This document shows, piece after piece, positions 27,748 through 35,066 of a stretch of 64,000 nt of DNA. Position 1 is the stretch's first letter. Each line of letters starts with the position of its first letter. The position numbers and the translations under genes were made by a program. This DNA comes from Pseudoduganella albidiflava (GTDB lineage Bacteria; Pseudomonadota; Gammaproteobacteria; Burkholderiales; Burkholderiaceae_D), in assembly GCF_004322755.1 (NCBI RefSeq), contig NZ_CP036401.1, positions 3,224,001-3,288,000 on the forward strand. The letters are read 5' to 3'. The notes under the pieces are model-generated. The model ran no database searches and had not been told where the DNA came from. It saw only the letters and a list, made by a program, of their open reading frames with translations.

Positions 27748-28161
27748 CTATGCTTGTTGCGAAGGCTGCTGACATGCCTGTCGCTGTCTGCGCATTTGCT
27801 TGCCCACGTTGGCTCCGGCTACCGTAGCGGGCAGCAGGTAAGCGAGGAAAGTCAGGTGGAACCAGACAGGGAATTTGGTCCAAAGGTAGACATGATTCGC
27901 GCCGAACAACAGCACGAACAATGCACCCAGCAGAAGGCCAGCATTTCCTGATCGGTCGAGGTATCCCGCGAGCATTCCCGCCGTCAGCGTTACGGCCACG
28001 CCCACCAACAAGCGCATGCAGAGCATCATTGACGAGAACTGCATGGCCGGTTCGACCAGCGCGTAACCCGGCACACCGATGCGTAGTGCCAGGTTACCAA
28101 GAGCCGCGAGGGCCATCCAGGCTATCAGGCCCACTGCAAGGCTGCTTAATGTATTTCGCAT
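27748..28161 (-). CDS. Four-span membrane protein downstream of merR-type gene
   Basis: This 137-residue protein has four hydrophobic spans (SLAVGLIAWMALAALGNL, LLVGVAVTLTAGMLAGYL, LLLGALFVLLFGANHVYL and FHLTFLAYLLPATVAGANV) and a basic tail. The gene starts 10 bp after the stop of the MerR-type regulator and so is probably its operon partner. No conserved domain is recognised. It may be exported or induced in response to the ligand sensed by the regulator, but that is inference from position. Confidence 0.75.
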   Translation of the reverse strand: MRNTLSSLAVGLIAWMALAALGNLALRIGVPGYALVEPAMQFSSMMLCMRLLVGVAVTLTAGMLAGYLDRSGNAGLLLGALFVLLFGANHVYLWTKFPVWFHLTFLAYLLPATVAGANVGKQMRRQRQACQQPSQQA

Positions 28162-28170
28162 TTCGCGCCC

Positions 28171-28953
28171 CTATCGATCCGCTGGTCCGTGCATGGCGTC
28201 ACGTGCCCTCTGCGCCGCCTGATGAAACCTGAACACTTCCGCATCGAATGGCGCGTCGACTTCGCGGTCCCATTCCTCGATGTGCTCATGCATGTTGCTG
28301 ACGCCCTTCAATGCCTCCGCCGAACACGCGGCGATGTAGGGCGCAGCCAATTCATCCCATTCATCAAGGAAGGCCTGGGCAGCGGGGCTCGCTGGATCGA
28401 GTGGAAGCGCTGCCTTGATCCGCGCACTGAGCGCCTGCCACTTCTTGTCATGGGCTTCGGCATCGAAGTCGGCCGGCAGCGCTTGCACTGCTTCCCTGAA
28501 CGCCAGGTTTTGCTCGGGGCTCATGTATTGGGAAGCCAATGCATCGAGTTTTACTTGAGACATCGCGTTTTCTCCTTGTCGTATCAGCGAGCAGAATGTC
28601 GCGACATCGATTGGCTCGCTGCGCTCGATGCGGGACAAAATGGATGCAAGCAACTCTCTTGCGGCGGCAACTTCGCGCTCGCGCGCCTCGAGTACCTGGA
28701 TTTGGGCAGCCACGATCGAATGCAGGTCGGGGCGCGGGCCTGCAGTCATGGATTGAATTTGCGCCAGCGTTAACCCGGCACGTTTCATTGCCATGATGCG
28801 GTGTAGCGCTTCGAGCTGCGCTGTCCCGTACTGTCGGCGTCCGGAGGAATCTCGCACGGCTTGCAAAAGCCCTCGGGCTTCATAGAATCGGAGCGCCCGA
28901 GCTGTCAGCCCCGTCATTCGGGTGACTTCAGTGATGTCAAGTAGATCAGCCAT
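28171..28953 (-). CDS. MerR-family regulator with TipAS-type ligand domain
   Basis: This 260-residue regulator has an N-terminal MerR winged helix (MTGLTARALRFYEARGLL, then RRQYGTAQLEALHRI), a dimerisation coiled coil around residues 85-120 and a C-terminal TipAS-like ligand domain (YMSPEQNLAFREAVQ). TipA-type regulators bind small antibiotics or metabolites and activate promoters with a long spacer. Just before the ATG lies a promoter with a 19-bp spacer and internal palindrome, described separately, which suggests autoregulation. It heads a two-gene operon with a membrane protein. Confidence 0.88.
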   Translation of the reverse strand: MADLLDITEVTRMTGLTARALRFYEARGLLQAVRDSSGRRQYGTAQLEALHRIMAMKRAGLTLAQIQSMTAGPRPDLHSIVAAQIQVLEAREREVAAARELLASILSRIERSEPIDVATFCSLIRQGENAMSQVKLDALASQYMSPEQNLAFREAVQALPADFDAEAHDKKWQALSARIKAALPLDPASPAAQAFLDEWDELAAPYIAACSAEALKGVSNMHEHIEEWDREVDAPFDAEVFRFHQAAQRARDAMHGPADR

Positions 28954-28959
28954 AAATTC

Positions 28960-28990
28960 ATTGTATTGCCTGACGTAACGTCAACGTCAA
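28960..28990 (-). promoter_or_regulatory. MerR-type promoter/operator, 19-bp spacer, leaderless start
   Basis: Read on the minus strand, TTGACG (28990-28985) and TACAAT (28965-28960) are separated by 19 bp, the stretched spacing typical of MerR-controlled promoters. The spacer holds the palindrome TGACGTTACGTCA (28983-28971). Only six bases (GAATTT) separate the -10 box from the ATG of the MerR gene, so the mRNA should begin at or next to the start codon. Confidence 0.7.
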
Positions 28991-29056
28991 GCGGTAATGC
29001 GATTTATGTGGCTGGTCGAATCTGGGCCGTCGAGCGGCTTCAGCAGAAAGCGCGGC

Positions 29057-29166
29057 AACGTCTGCTCAGGGTCGTTTTCTGCCCTTCGTGACAATCTGCG
29101 GATTTTGCTGATCGGCAAGCTGCTATGCTGCTGCAACAGGCTGGTTTCGGCCAGAAGCCGACAGAC
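29057..29166. repeat. Imperfect inverted-repeat element 1 (cassette-array type)
   Basis: This element of about 110 bp starts AACGTCTGCTCAGGGTCG and ends TTTCGGCCAGAAGCCGACAG. It aligns along its length with element 2 at 30961-31070, including the shared blocks CGTGACAATC, GGCAAGCTG and GGCTGGTTTCGGCCAGAAGC. It marks the left edge of the AT-richer cassette-like region. Confidence 0.8.
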
Positions 29167-29640
29167 ATATACGTTAATAAAAATGAAGATAGTCGCGTAT
29201 TAAGTAAGCTCAAAGTAGTTCTGGCAGCAATTTTCGGCAATGGAGATAGATCATTGTATTGCTTGCATTGCTGAAGGCCAATCGTCGTTGACCGGTACTA
29301 AGTGCGGGTTTTTCGTTGACGGGCCGGGTCCGACATTCTTCCCGTTTGTCATTATCAACAGATAACTAACAGGCCAGAGAAAAGCACCTATGCTGCTCTG
29401 CAAGCCCTAAGCAGACATGCCGTTTCAAAGATGCCTCTGTAACACGCATGGAAATTGACTACATAGAATCCCCTTATAGCCCTTCGCCACATTTCCTGTT
29501 AAAGTTGAAACGATCGCTATGGTCTTTCCGGTTCGCGGCACCCGATCATGTGATGCGACATTGAAGCATGCATAACGACAAAAAATCGTCTCTGGTTTGT
29601 CAGAGGCGGCATAAAAACAAAACTTTCATTCATCGAAAAA
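29167..29640. other. Gene-free 474-bp AT-rich stretch before acyltransferase gene
   Basis: No credible reading frame is seen here. The sequence is clearly more AT-rich than the flanks of the window. It contains scattered AT-rich promoter-like sequence (for example GTTGACGGGCCG near 29316, and TAAAAACAAAAC just before the acyltransferase ATG). It separates repeat element 1 from the acyltransferase gene, a longer gap than for the other genes of this region. Confidence 0.5.
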
Positions 29641-30846
29641 ATGACCTATTCCATAGACGAAAATCGCTTTCATTCCCTTGATGCAGTCCGTGCTTGTGCA
29701 CTCCTTGGGGGCATTCTGCTGCATGCGATCATGAATTATATGCCAGGTTATCGGGAATACAATTGGCCATGGTCCGACAACTCCACGAATGCCGGCTTGG
29801 GAATCTTGTACTTCGTCATCCATCTCTTTCGGATGTCATCGTTTTTTCTTATCGCTGGATTCTTTGCGCGGCTTCTTCACCAACGCCTGGGTACGAAAGG
29901 CCTGATAAAAAACCGCTTGAGACGCATTGGTTTGCCACTGATTGCCTTTTATTTTGTGGTCATGCCGCTCGGTTTCCTTTCTTTTATCTGGGTAACTCAG
30001 AAACTCGGCACAAGCGGAACGGGAGGAACGGCGAAGATGGAGCTTCCACCCGTCATTGGCCCGTTTGTGCCTTGGGGGCATTTATGGTTCCTTTACCTGC
30101 TACTGGTAATCTACGTATTGGTGTTAGCGGCGCGAGCAACGGTAGTAAGTTTCGATTCGGAGGGTACGCTTCGCTCCACTGTTAGCCGCCTGCTGGACTC
30201 CGCATTCAGGCTTCGAATTGCACCTTTGCTGCTGGGTGCGCCAATTGCCTTATCGCTATACCTCTCTCCTTGGTGGGTACAGTGGCAAGGAATACCCTCA
30301 CCAATTATCGGGCTCGTGCCTAATTTCCCTGGATTGCTGGCGTACGGCGCGGCATTTCTCGTTGGGTGGTTCCTACACCGGGAACAGGAAAATTTACGCG
30401 TTCTTGCGTTAGATTGGCATTTGTACGCGGTAGGCGCAGTGGCAGGCACCGCCGTCGCGCTTTATGTTATCGGTATTAAGCCAACGCTCGGAATTGTCGA
30501 ACTCAATAACGTAGACCGCGCCGTTTATGCCGGTGCGTACTTGTTTGCCCAATGGTGCGTAATGTTTGCTGTTATTGGATTAGCTGTGCGCTACCTTCGA
30601 GTCGCTAGCGGACGTTGGCGCTATCTCGCAGATGCATCGTATTGGATGTATCTTATGCACGCACCCATCATCTTTCTGCTGCAGACGTGGATGTTACATT
30701 GGCCGTTGCACTGGTCAGTAAAGCTTTCGATGATTCTTGCGATTACCAGTGTTCTGCTACTCACAAGCTATCACTACCTGGTACGTACAACCTTTATGGG
30801 TGTGTTTCTCAGCGGGCGAAAGTATCCTCGTCTTTCCGGCAACTGA
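29641..30846 (+). CDS. Acyltransferase-3 family membrane protein
   Basis: This 401-residue integral membrane protein of the acyltransferase 3 group (OafA/MdoC-like) has about ten hydrophobic spans. The family N-terminus RFHSLDAVRACALLGGILLH includes the conserved histidine; further on come RLRRIGLPLIAFYF, PWGHLWFLYLLLVIYV and a final SYWMYLMHAPIIFLLQ. Such enzymes acylate sugars or glucans on the periplasmic side. Base composition is strikingly AT-rich compared with genes on either side of this region, a sign of recent acquisition. It is flanked by elements 1 and 2. The acceptor is unknown. Confidence 0.9.
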   Translation: MTYSIDENRFHSLDAVRACALLGGILLHAIMNYMPGYREYNWPWSDNSTNAGLGILYFVIHLFRMSSFFLIAGFFARLLHQRLGTKGLIKNRLRRIGLPLIAFYFVVMPLGFLSFIWVTQKLGTSGTGGTAKMELPPVIGPFVPWGHLWFLYLLLVIYVLVLAARATVVSFDSEGTLRSTVSRLLDSAFRLRIAPLLLGAPIALSLYLSPWWVQWQGIPSPIIGLVPNFPGLLAYGAAFLVGWFLHREQENLRVLALDWHLYAVGAVAGTAVALYVIGIKPTLGIVELNNVDRAVYAGAYLFAQWCVMFAVIGLAVRYLRVASGRWRYLADASYWMYLMHAPIIFLLQTWMLHWPLHWSVKLSMILAITSVLLLTSYHYLVRTTFMGVFLSGRKYPRLSGN

Positions 30847-30960
30847 AGCTGTTCAAGATCTATGTGGTTAAAGTTAGTAAACCTTGGTATGCATACTGTG
30901 TAAATGATTTAACACATTAATCGACACCGTCATGCAAGCATGCCAGTCCTTCTGGCAGCG

Positions 30961-31070
30961 AACGTCTGCTTCGGGTCGGTACCGGCCTGTCGTGACAATC
31001 GGAGGATTTTTCCGTCTGGCAAGCTGTTATCCTGCTGCGACGGGCTGGTTTCGGCCAGAAGCGGAAGTTC
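30961..31070. repeat. Imperfect inverted-repeat element 2 (cassette-array type)
   Basis: The left end AACGTCTGCTTCGGGTCGG (30961-30979) is matched by an inverted right end, CGGCCAGAAGCGGAAGTTC (31052-31070), with 14 of 19 positions pairing. The body aligns with element 1. The right end lies four bases before the ATG of the next gene at 31075. Confidence 0.82.
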
Positions 31071-31074
31071 ATCA

Positions 31075-31482
31075 ATGATTCTCATCGCTACGGTTACTGC
31101 ATTGGCTACCTCGACTAGTTGCCCTGTTTGCTCATGTTTAATCGAACGCTCGATACGCGGCGGTCTGTTTGTGGACCGGTGTATTGACTGCGGCTGGGAG
31201 TCCAGTGGTGCTTGCTCGCCTACAACCGAAGACATGCCACACTCTTCGATTACGCGTGTCAGCGTTCGATGGGAAGCCGAGAGAATGGCGCCAAGCGCTT
31301 TGAAGGTTTTACGCGAGATTTCACCGGCAGCTAAAAACATGCCTCTCGCTGAACTTGCGAAAATGATAACGAGCGGTCGTCCGTTTGAATTAGGCGTAAT
31401 CATCGAACACAAGACTGGCAGCTACGCTACAAGGCTGGCAGACGTAGGGTACTTGGTAACCCAGGAATCTCTCCTTAGTTAG
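31075..31482 (+). CDS. Hypothetical 135-residue protein with CxxC and CxxCGW motifs
   Basis: The protein has an N-terminal cysteine set, CPVCSCL and CIDCGW, separated by about 20 residues, which suggests a small zinc site. A basic helical part follows (RWEAERMAPSALKVLREISP) and a C-terminal part PLAELAKMITSGRPFELGVIIEHKTGSY, cited in pieces. The ATG at 31075 directly follows repeat element 2; the frame extends further upstream through the repeat, which I regard as non-coding. Its last four bases overlap the end of the convergent recombinase gene. I do not recognise the family. The opposite-strand frame of similar length looks like a shadow. Confidence 0.6.
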   Translation: MILIATVTALATSTSCPVCSCLIERSIRGGLFVDRCIDCGWESSGACSPTTEDMPHSSITRVSVRWEAERMAPSALKVLREISPAAKNMPLAELAKMITSGRPFELGVIIEHKTGSYATRLADVGYLVTQESLLS

Positions 31483-32213
31483 GTTAGCAAGTCAAAGCAA
31501 CGTCCGTTTCGGGGCGCTTTCAGCCAGTCGCGAGACATTACGACCGGCTGATTTGTCATCTCGATGCCCAAGTATCGGACGGTGCTGTCCAGTTTCGTAT
31601 GGCCAAGTAGCAGCTGGACGGCCCTGAGATTTTTTGTTCGCCGATAGATTAGCGTTGGCTTTGTCCTGCGCATCGTATGCGTACCGTATGCTGCTGAGTC
31701 GAGGCCGATGGCCTCGATCCATCGGTGGACAATCCGCGCGTACTGTCGTGTCGAGAGATGTGGCGAGTCCCGGACGCGACTCGGGAACAGATAATCTCCG
31801 GCCCGTAAGCCGCGTTCGCGGAGCCAATTTGACAAGCTTAGGCGAGTGCCCTTGCTCAGTTCGAACTGGACCGGTTGCTTCGTTTTCTGCTCCATGACGA
31901 TTGCACATCCGCCGACTCGACCTCCTTGCGCGACGTCTTGAACTTTAAGCTGTACCAAGTCACAGCCGCGAAGCTTGCTGTCGATAGCTAGGTTGAACAG
32001 TGCAAGATCTCGGACGCATCCGAGCAGTTCAAGCCTCACTCGAATTGCCCAGATCTCCCCCAGGCGCAATGGTGCCTTCTGTCCGACCAGCTTCCCCTTG
32101 CTCCAGGGCGCGGCTGCGCCTGGAGTAACACGTCTCTCTTCACCTCCATGTTCACGTCCACAATATAGGAACTGAACTATGCAACCGGATGCAGCCGTAG
32201 CGTTGGAACGCAA
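31479..32213 (-). CDS. Short tyrosine recombinase/integrase of the cassette-like region
   Basis: This protein of up to 244 residues is a minimal tyrosine recombinase without the usual N-terminal core-binding domain. Catalytic motifs are visible: first Arg in DSKLRGCDLVQLKVQDV, Lys in EQKTKQPVQFEL, HTMRR (His-x-x-Arg), LLLGHTKLDSTVRYLG (His and the Tyr nucleophile). The conserved part begins at QKAPLRLGEIWAIRVRL; the preceding 45 residues are odd but hold no other start codon, so the ATG at 32213 is used by default. The C-terminus (APRNGRCFDLLT) is encoded by a half copy of the repeat, and the gene end overlaps the convergent 135-residue gene. It lies among the repeat-flanked genes and may act on those repeats. 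Confidence 0.85.
   Translation of the reverse strand: MRSNATAASGCIVQFLYCGREHGGEERRVTPGAAAPWSKGKLVGQKAPLRLGEIWAIRVRLELLGCVRDLALFNLAIDSKLRGCDLVQLKVQDVAQGGRVGGCAIVMEQKTKQPVQFELSKGTRLSLSNWLRERGLRAGDYLFPSRVRDSPHLSTRQYARIVHRWIEAIGLDSAAYGTHTMRRTKPTLIYRRTKNLRAVQLLLGHTKLDSTVRYLGIEMTNQPVVMSRDWLKAPRNGRCFDLLT
31499..31517. repeat. Left half of cassette-type repeat inside recombinase 3' end
   Basis: AACGTCCGTTTCGGGGCG lies 16 bp after the stop of the 135-residue gene and matches the left ends of the elements at 30961, 32607 and 33160. At the same time it encodes residues APRNGR of the recombinase on the other strand. No matching right half is evident. Confidence 0.65.
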
Positions 32214-32281
32214 CCGCTAGGCTTGCAGCGGTTTGGGGAACCTGCAGTACAATCGGCTAAGACTGCTCGGCGGCGGATCGA

Positions 32282-32315
32282 CCGACCACAACCGCCCAGA
32301 AGCAGACCTGACGTT
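32282..32315. repeat. Right half of cassette-type repeat upstream of 82-residue gene
   Basis: CACAACCGCCCAGAAGCAGAC and the adjoining bases match the right halves of the elements at 32607-32671 and 33160-33228 (core AACCA..CC.GAAGCAG). It lies 34 bp before the GTG of the 82-residue gene, between that gene and the divergent recombinase start. A left partner is not clear, though GCAGCGGTTTGGGG at 32225 is a weak candidate. Confidence 0.5.
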
Positions 32316-32348
32316 GGTCCGAACACCTCAAATACAGAAGGATGAACT

Positions 32349-32597
32349 GTGGCGACAGACAGAGAAATTGCCCTTCAAGTTCAACGTTTACAGGACAGTG
32401 GAAGGGATGTGCCACTCATGCAGTTACCGGGCTACATGGAATGGTCGAAGAGGAAATTAAATGAGGGAGTTTCGGAAGCATTGATTGCCCACCTTGACGG
32501 TCTCGCAATGTTTTTATTACCAGAAGACGACCAGACGGTAGGTATCGATGAGTATGAAGAACTGCTAGAGGACCTCATTGAACAATGCGGGGAATAG
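32349..32597 (+). CDS. Hypothetical 82-residue acidic protein
   Basis: This small acidic protein starts at GTG (ATDREIALQVQRLQDSG) and is mainly helical, with LPGYMEWSKRKLNEGVSEAL and an acidic end EEYEELLEDLIEQCGE-like (real: DEYEELLEDLIEQCGE). No domain is recognised. It sits between a right-half repeat and the complete element at 32607, as do the other small genes of this array. The ribosome site is weak (AGGATGAACT), so the start is uncertain. Stop-adjacent placement of the next repeat supports it as a real cassette gene. Confidence 0.55.
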   Translation: MATDREIALQVQRLQDSGRDVPLMQLPGYMEWSKRKLNEGVSEALIAHLDGLAMFLLPEDDQTVGIDEYEELLEDLIEQCGE

Positions 32598-32606
32598 TCG
32601 AGTTAA

Positions 32607-32671
32607 AGGTCCGCTTCGGGGCGATAGCCGTCGTACACCTGGACGGCAGCAACCAGCCAACAGCAGTCGTG
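32607..32671. repeat. Cassette-type inverted-repeat element A
   Basis: It begins nine bases after the stop of the 82-residue gene with GGTCCGCTTCGGGGCGATAG and ends ACGGCAGCAACCAGCCAACA followed by GCAGTC. The same two blocks, in the same order, form element B at 33160. The left and right halves are imperfect inverted copies. Confidence 0.75.
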
Positions 32672-32708
32672 GCGTTTCTGTTGCGATATCAAGGCTCTAT
32701 TTTTTCTT

Positions 32709-33161
32709 ATGAGTTATTCAATCCAGGCCTTCGTCGCTCTGCAGGGCACTTTTAACGCCGATCCGTCCAATGGACTGGCAGTGATCCGGCTCGATGCTGG
32801 AGTGGAGATCATCCCGATCGGAAGCACGGCACGTAAGCTCTACGGCATCCCATTTTTGCCACTCACGGATGAAGGTAGCGAGGAGTTGCCAGCGGCCATA
32901 TTGAAACTGCACTCGACGCTGGGTTCTCAATGGCCCAGTGCCTATATCGAGGCGGAATTCTTCGGCGGAAGTGGCGCGCAAGCTCATGTTCTGATTTCAA
33001 AAAACGGTGCAGGCGCTGGTGTCAACATCTCAGACAACGCTATCAATGATGCTCTTGCCTGGCTTGGTGTGCGGCCGCGCGATGGTAAAGACCGATTCGA
33101 TACAGTTGGGCTTGGGAAGCATCGAGAAACTGATGGCTGGTTAGCAAGCTACGATCAGTAA
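32709..33161 (+). CDS. Hypothetical 150-residue cassette-type protein
   Basis: This protein of unknown family starts MSYSIQAFVALQGTF and has an alternating alpha/beta pattern: VIRLDAGVEIIPIG, PFLPLTDEGSEELPAAILKL, WPSAYIEAEFFGGSGAQ, and INDALAWLGVRPRDGKDRFD. Such compact alpha/beta proteins often serve as immunity or stress proteins in cassette arrays, but nothing here proves that. Its stop codon is the first part of repeat element B (TAACGACCGC), the tightest gene-repeat junction of the array. Base composition is intermediate between the array and the chromosome. Confidence 0.7.
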   Translation: MSYSIQAFVALQGTFNADPSNGLAVIRLDAGVEIIPIGSTARKLYGIPFLPLTDEGSEELPAAILKLHSTLGSQWPSAYIEAEFFGGSGAQAHVLISKNGAGAGVNISDNAINDALAWLGVRPRDGKDRFDTVGLGKHRETDGWLASYDQ

Positions 33162-33228
33162 CGACCGCTTTGGGGCGACAGCCGACACGCACTTTACGGC
33201 AGCAACCAACCCGAAGCAGGACTGCGGC
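33160..33228. repeat. Cassette-type inverted-repeat element B
   Basis: The left half AACGACCGCTTTGGGGCGAC shares two bases with the stop codon of the preceding gene. The right half ACGGCAGCAACCAACCCGAA continues into GCAGGAC. GACCGCTTTGGGG and CCCGAAGCAGGAC form the imperfect inverted pair. It aligns with element A block by block. Confidence 0.78.
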
Positions 33229-33252
33229 AAGTACACAACAGGATTCCCAGCC

Positions 33253-33655
33253 ATGCCAACGCATCCGCAAGACGAAGACATGACTGGCCAGGTCATCAAA
33301 GATTCCGAGCGCGAAGGGCCGATACCGTCAGCATGGCGTCCAATCCTGAAGAGCATCGTCGATGCATTCGTTCGCCAGGACTACGGCCTTTTGACCGGGA
33401 TCCCTGGCGTCGCTCCATTGCCCGAACAGACAGCCAGGCAGATTCGCGAATACATCGAAGAGTACGGAGCAACGCTGATCCCTTTGCCAGAAGAATCATG
33501 GGCGTCCTCGGTTTGTATCCGGATGAAGGATCACTGGGACGCTGGTCGATCTCTGGACCGAGGAAGAAGGTCGTAGTGACCTTGTGCTTCAGGTCCGCGT
33601 TCGTGAAGGGGACGGTGGCTGTTCCGTCACTGTACATATGGTCTACGTACCGTGA
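33253..33655 (+). pseudogene. DUF7668-like gene broken by a frameshift
   Basis: The first part, from ATG 33253 or 33280, reads MTGQVIKDSEREGPIPSAWR to EYGATLIPLPEESWASSVCI and KDHWD, as in DUF7668-type proteins. After TGGGAC near 33540 the original frame runs quickly into a TAG (33574-33576). Shifting by one base gives LVDLWTEEEGRSDLVLQVRV and ends SVTVHMVYVP with TGA at 33653-33655, the expected C-terminus of the family. So one base was gained or two lost at about 33541. It could also be a sequencing error. It is the last gene of the repeat-flanked array, and 177 bp without features follow. Confidence 0.75.
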
Positions 33656-33832
33656 TCAATTGAAACTCTGCAAGGAGAATGGCCGCGGTCCGGGCAGCAA
33701 GATGACGGCTGCATTCGCAATTGGACCGATGCCACGGCCCAGGCACTTCCTCCCGATAGGGTTTGGACCTTTTTGCCAGGCACACGTTAGCCGGGACTAA
33801 TGATCAACTCCCGGCCCGACCATCGGCAGGAT

Positions 33833-35017
33833 TCAAAGAACATTCTTCCCGGCGACGGACGCCATGATCTCGTCATGCCGCTCGTTGTCGGTCTTGTGCA
33901 GGTAGGCAGCGGTGGTGGAGATGCTCGCATGCCCTGCCGTCTCCTGCAGCGTCTTCAGCTGCACGCCATTGTTGGCGTGATTGGTGAGCATGCTGTGGCG
34001 CAGCCAGTGCGTGGAGGCTTGCCGCAGTTGGGCCGCCGAGTCGCTATCGCCGCGCGCGGCGGCCGCGCTGGCCGCCGCAGTGAATACGGCTTTCAATGCT
34101 TCGGAAGCCGCTTCGTCGGTAATGCGCTGCAAGCCCTTGCCGCGGCTGGACAGCACCAGCGGCGTGGTATCGGTGCGCCCGGTCTGCGGCAACAGGCCGA
34201 AGGCGGTGCGGTAGCGCCGGAAGGCATCGAGCATGTCCGCCGGCACGGGCAGCCGGCGCGGCTTGCGGCCCTTCCCGACCACGTCCATCCACCAGCGGCC
34301 ATTGCCTTCGCTGTAGATCGCTCCCATGCCGGCGCCGACGATCTCGTTCAGGCGCGCCCCCGTATGCGCGTAGGCGATCAGCAGGAAGCGGTCGCGCTCG
34401 CGCCGGCGCAGCGCCGCCGGCGTTTCGGCCGGCCGCGTTTCCACGGTGGCGAGCGCCAGGCCGATCGCTTCCTGCGTGAGGTAGCGCGTGATGCGGCTGG
34501 CGCTTGCGGTCCGCACGTTCTTTACCAGCGCGCCCGGATCGCGGCGCAGGTAGCCGGTCTGCTCGGCGAATGCCAGCAAGCCTTTCACGGCGATCATCGC
34601 CTGGCGCCGGCTGGCATCGGACAGCGGGCCCGAGAACGGGCGATAGCGCTCGTCGCTGCGCGGCCACTTGGTCGTGGAGATCCAGTCCGCCGGCGGCGCC
34701 TTGAGGAACTCCTTGTAGGCGTTCAGGTCCGCCACGCCCAGCTGGCGCAGCGACTTGCCGGCTTCCTCGCGGCACCACGTAAGAAAGCGGTACAGCTCTT
34801 TCTGCGTGTTGGCCACCGACTTCGGGCGCAGCTCGCCGTGGCTGATGTACTCGCGGGCGATTTCACTGTCCGTGCGGGCATCGGTCAGCACGTCTTCGGG
34901 GATGTCGCGCCACGCTTCCGGGTCGATATCGCGCAGGGCCAGCCCACCATGGCCGCGTGCAGCGCGCGAATGCGGGTCGAACGGTTGCAGGTCGATTGGC
35001 GCGAATTTGCTCATCAC
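33833..35017 (-). CDS. Site-specific tyrosine recombinase (XerC/D-like, orphan)
   Basis: This 394-residue recombinase has both domains. The N-terminal SAM-like core-binding domain is residues about 45-160 (SVANTQKELYRFLTWCREEAG, cited in part). The catalytic domain has AHTGARLNEIVGAG (Arg), VVGKGRKPRRLPVP (Lys), STHWLRHSMLTNHANNG (His-x-x-Arg) and the C-terminal GHASISTTAAYLHKTDNERH (His, Tyr nucleophile). GC content is that of the chromosome. No cargo, excisionase or tRNA lies next to it, so it is either a resident recombinase or the remnant of an integrated element. It ends close to the cassette-like region. Confidence 0.9.
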   Translation of the reverse strand: MMSKFAPIDLQPFDPHSRAARGHGGLALRDIDPEAWRDIPEDVLTDARTDSEIAREYISHGELRPKSVANTQKELYRFLTWCREEAGKSLRQLGVADLNAYKEFLKAPPADWISTTKWPRSDERYRPFSGPLSDASRRQAMIAVKGLLAFAEQTGYLRRDPGALVKNVRTASASRITRYLTQEAIGLALATVETRPAETPAALRRRERDRFLLIAYAHTGARLNEIVGAGMGAIYSEGNGRWWMDVVGKGRKPRRLPVPADMLDAFRRYRTAFGLLPQTGRTDTTPLVLSSRGKGLQRITDEAASEALKAVFTAAASAAAARGDSDSAAQLRQASTHWLRHSMLTNHANNGVQLKTLQETAGHASISTTAAYLHKTDNERHDEIMASVAGKNVL

Positions 35018-35066
35018 GAAATACTGTGTAAATGAACAGTATTGTACAGTATTCCATACAGTGTTT

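Noticed and set aside
30930..31412. 160-residue minus-strand frame opposite the CxxC protein
   Set aside because: It runs through repeat element 2, has no ribosome site and no recognisable domain; the plus-strand frame starts and ends at the element borders.
29057..33228. Classical integron with attC sites
   Set aside because: No IntI-specific insertion is seen in the recombinase and the repeats lack clear RYYYAAC/GTTRRRY core sites; so only 'cassette-like' is claimed.
33656..33832. Further cassette or repeat element after the frameshifted gene
   Set aside because: No match to the left or right repeat halves could be seen by eye and no good reading frame is present.
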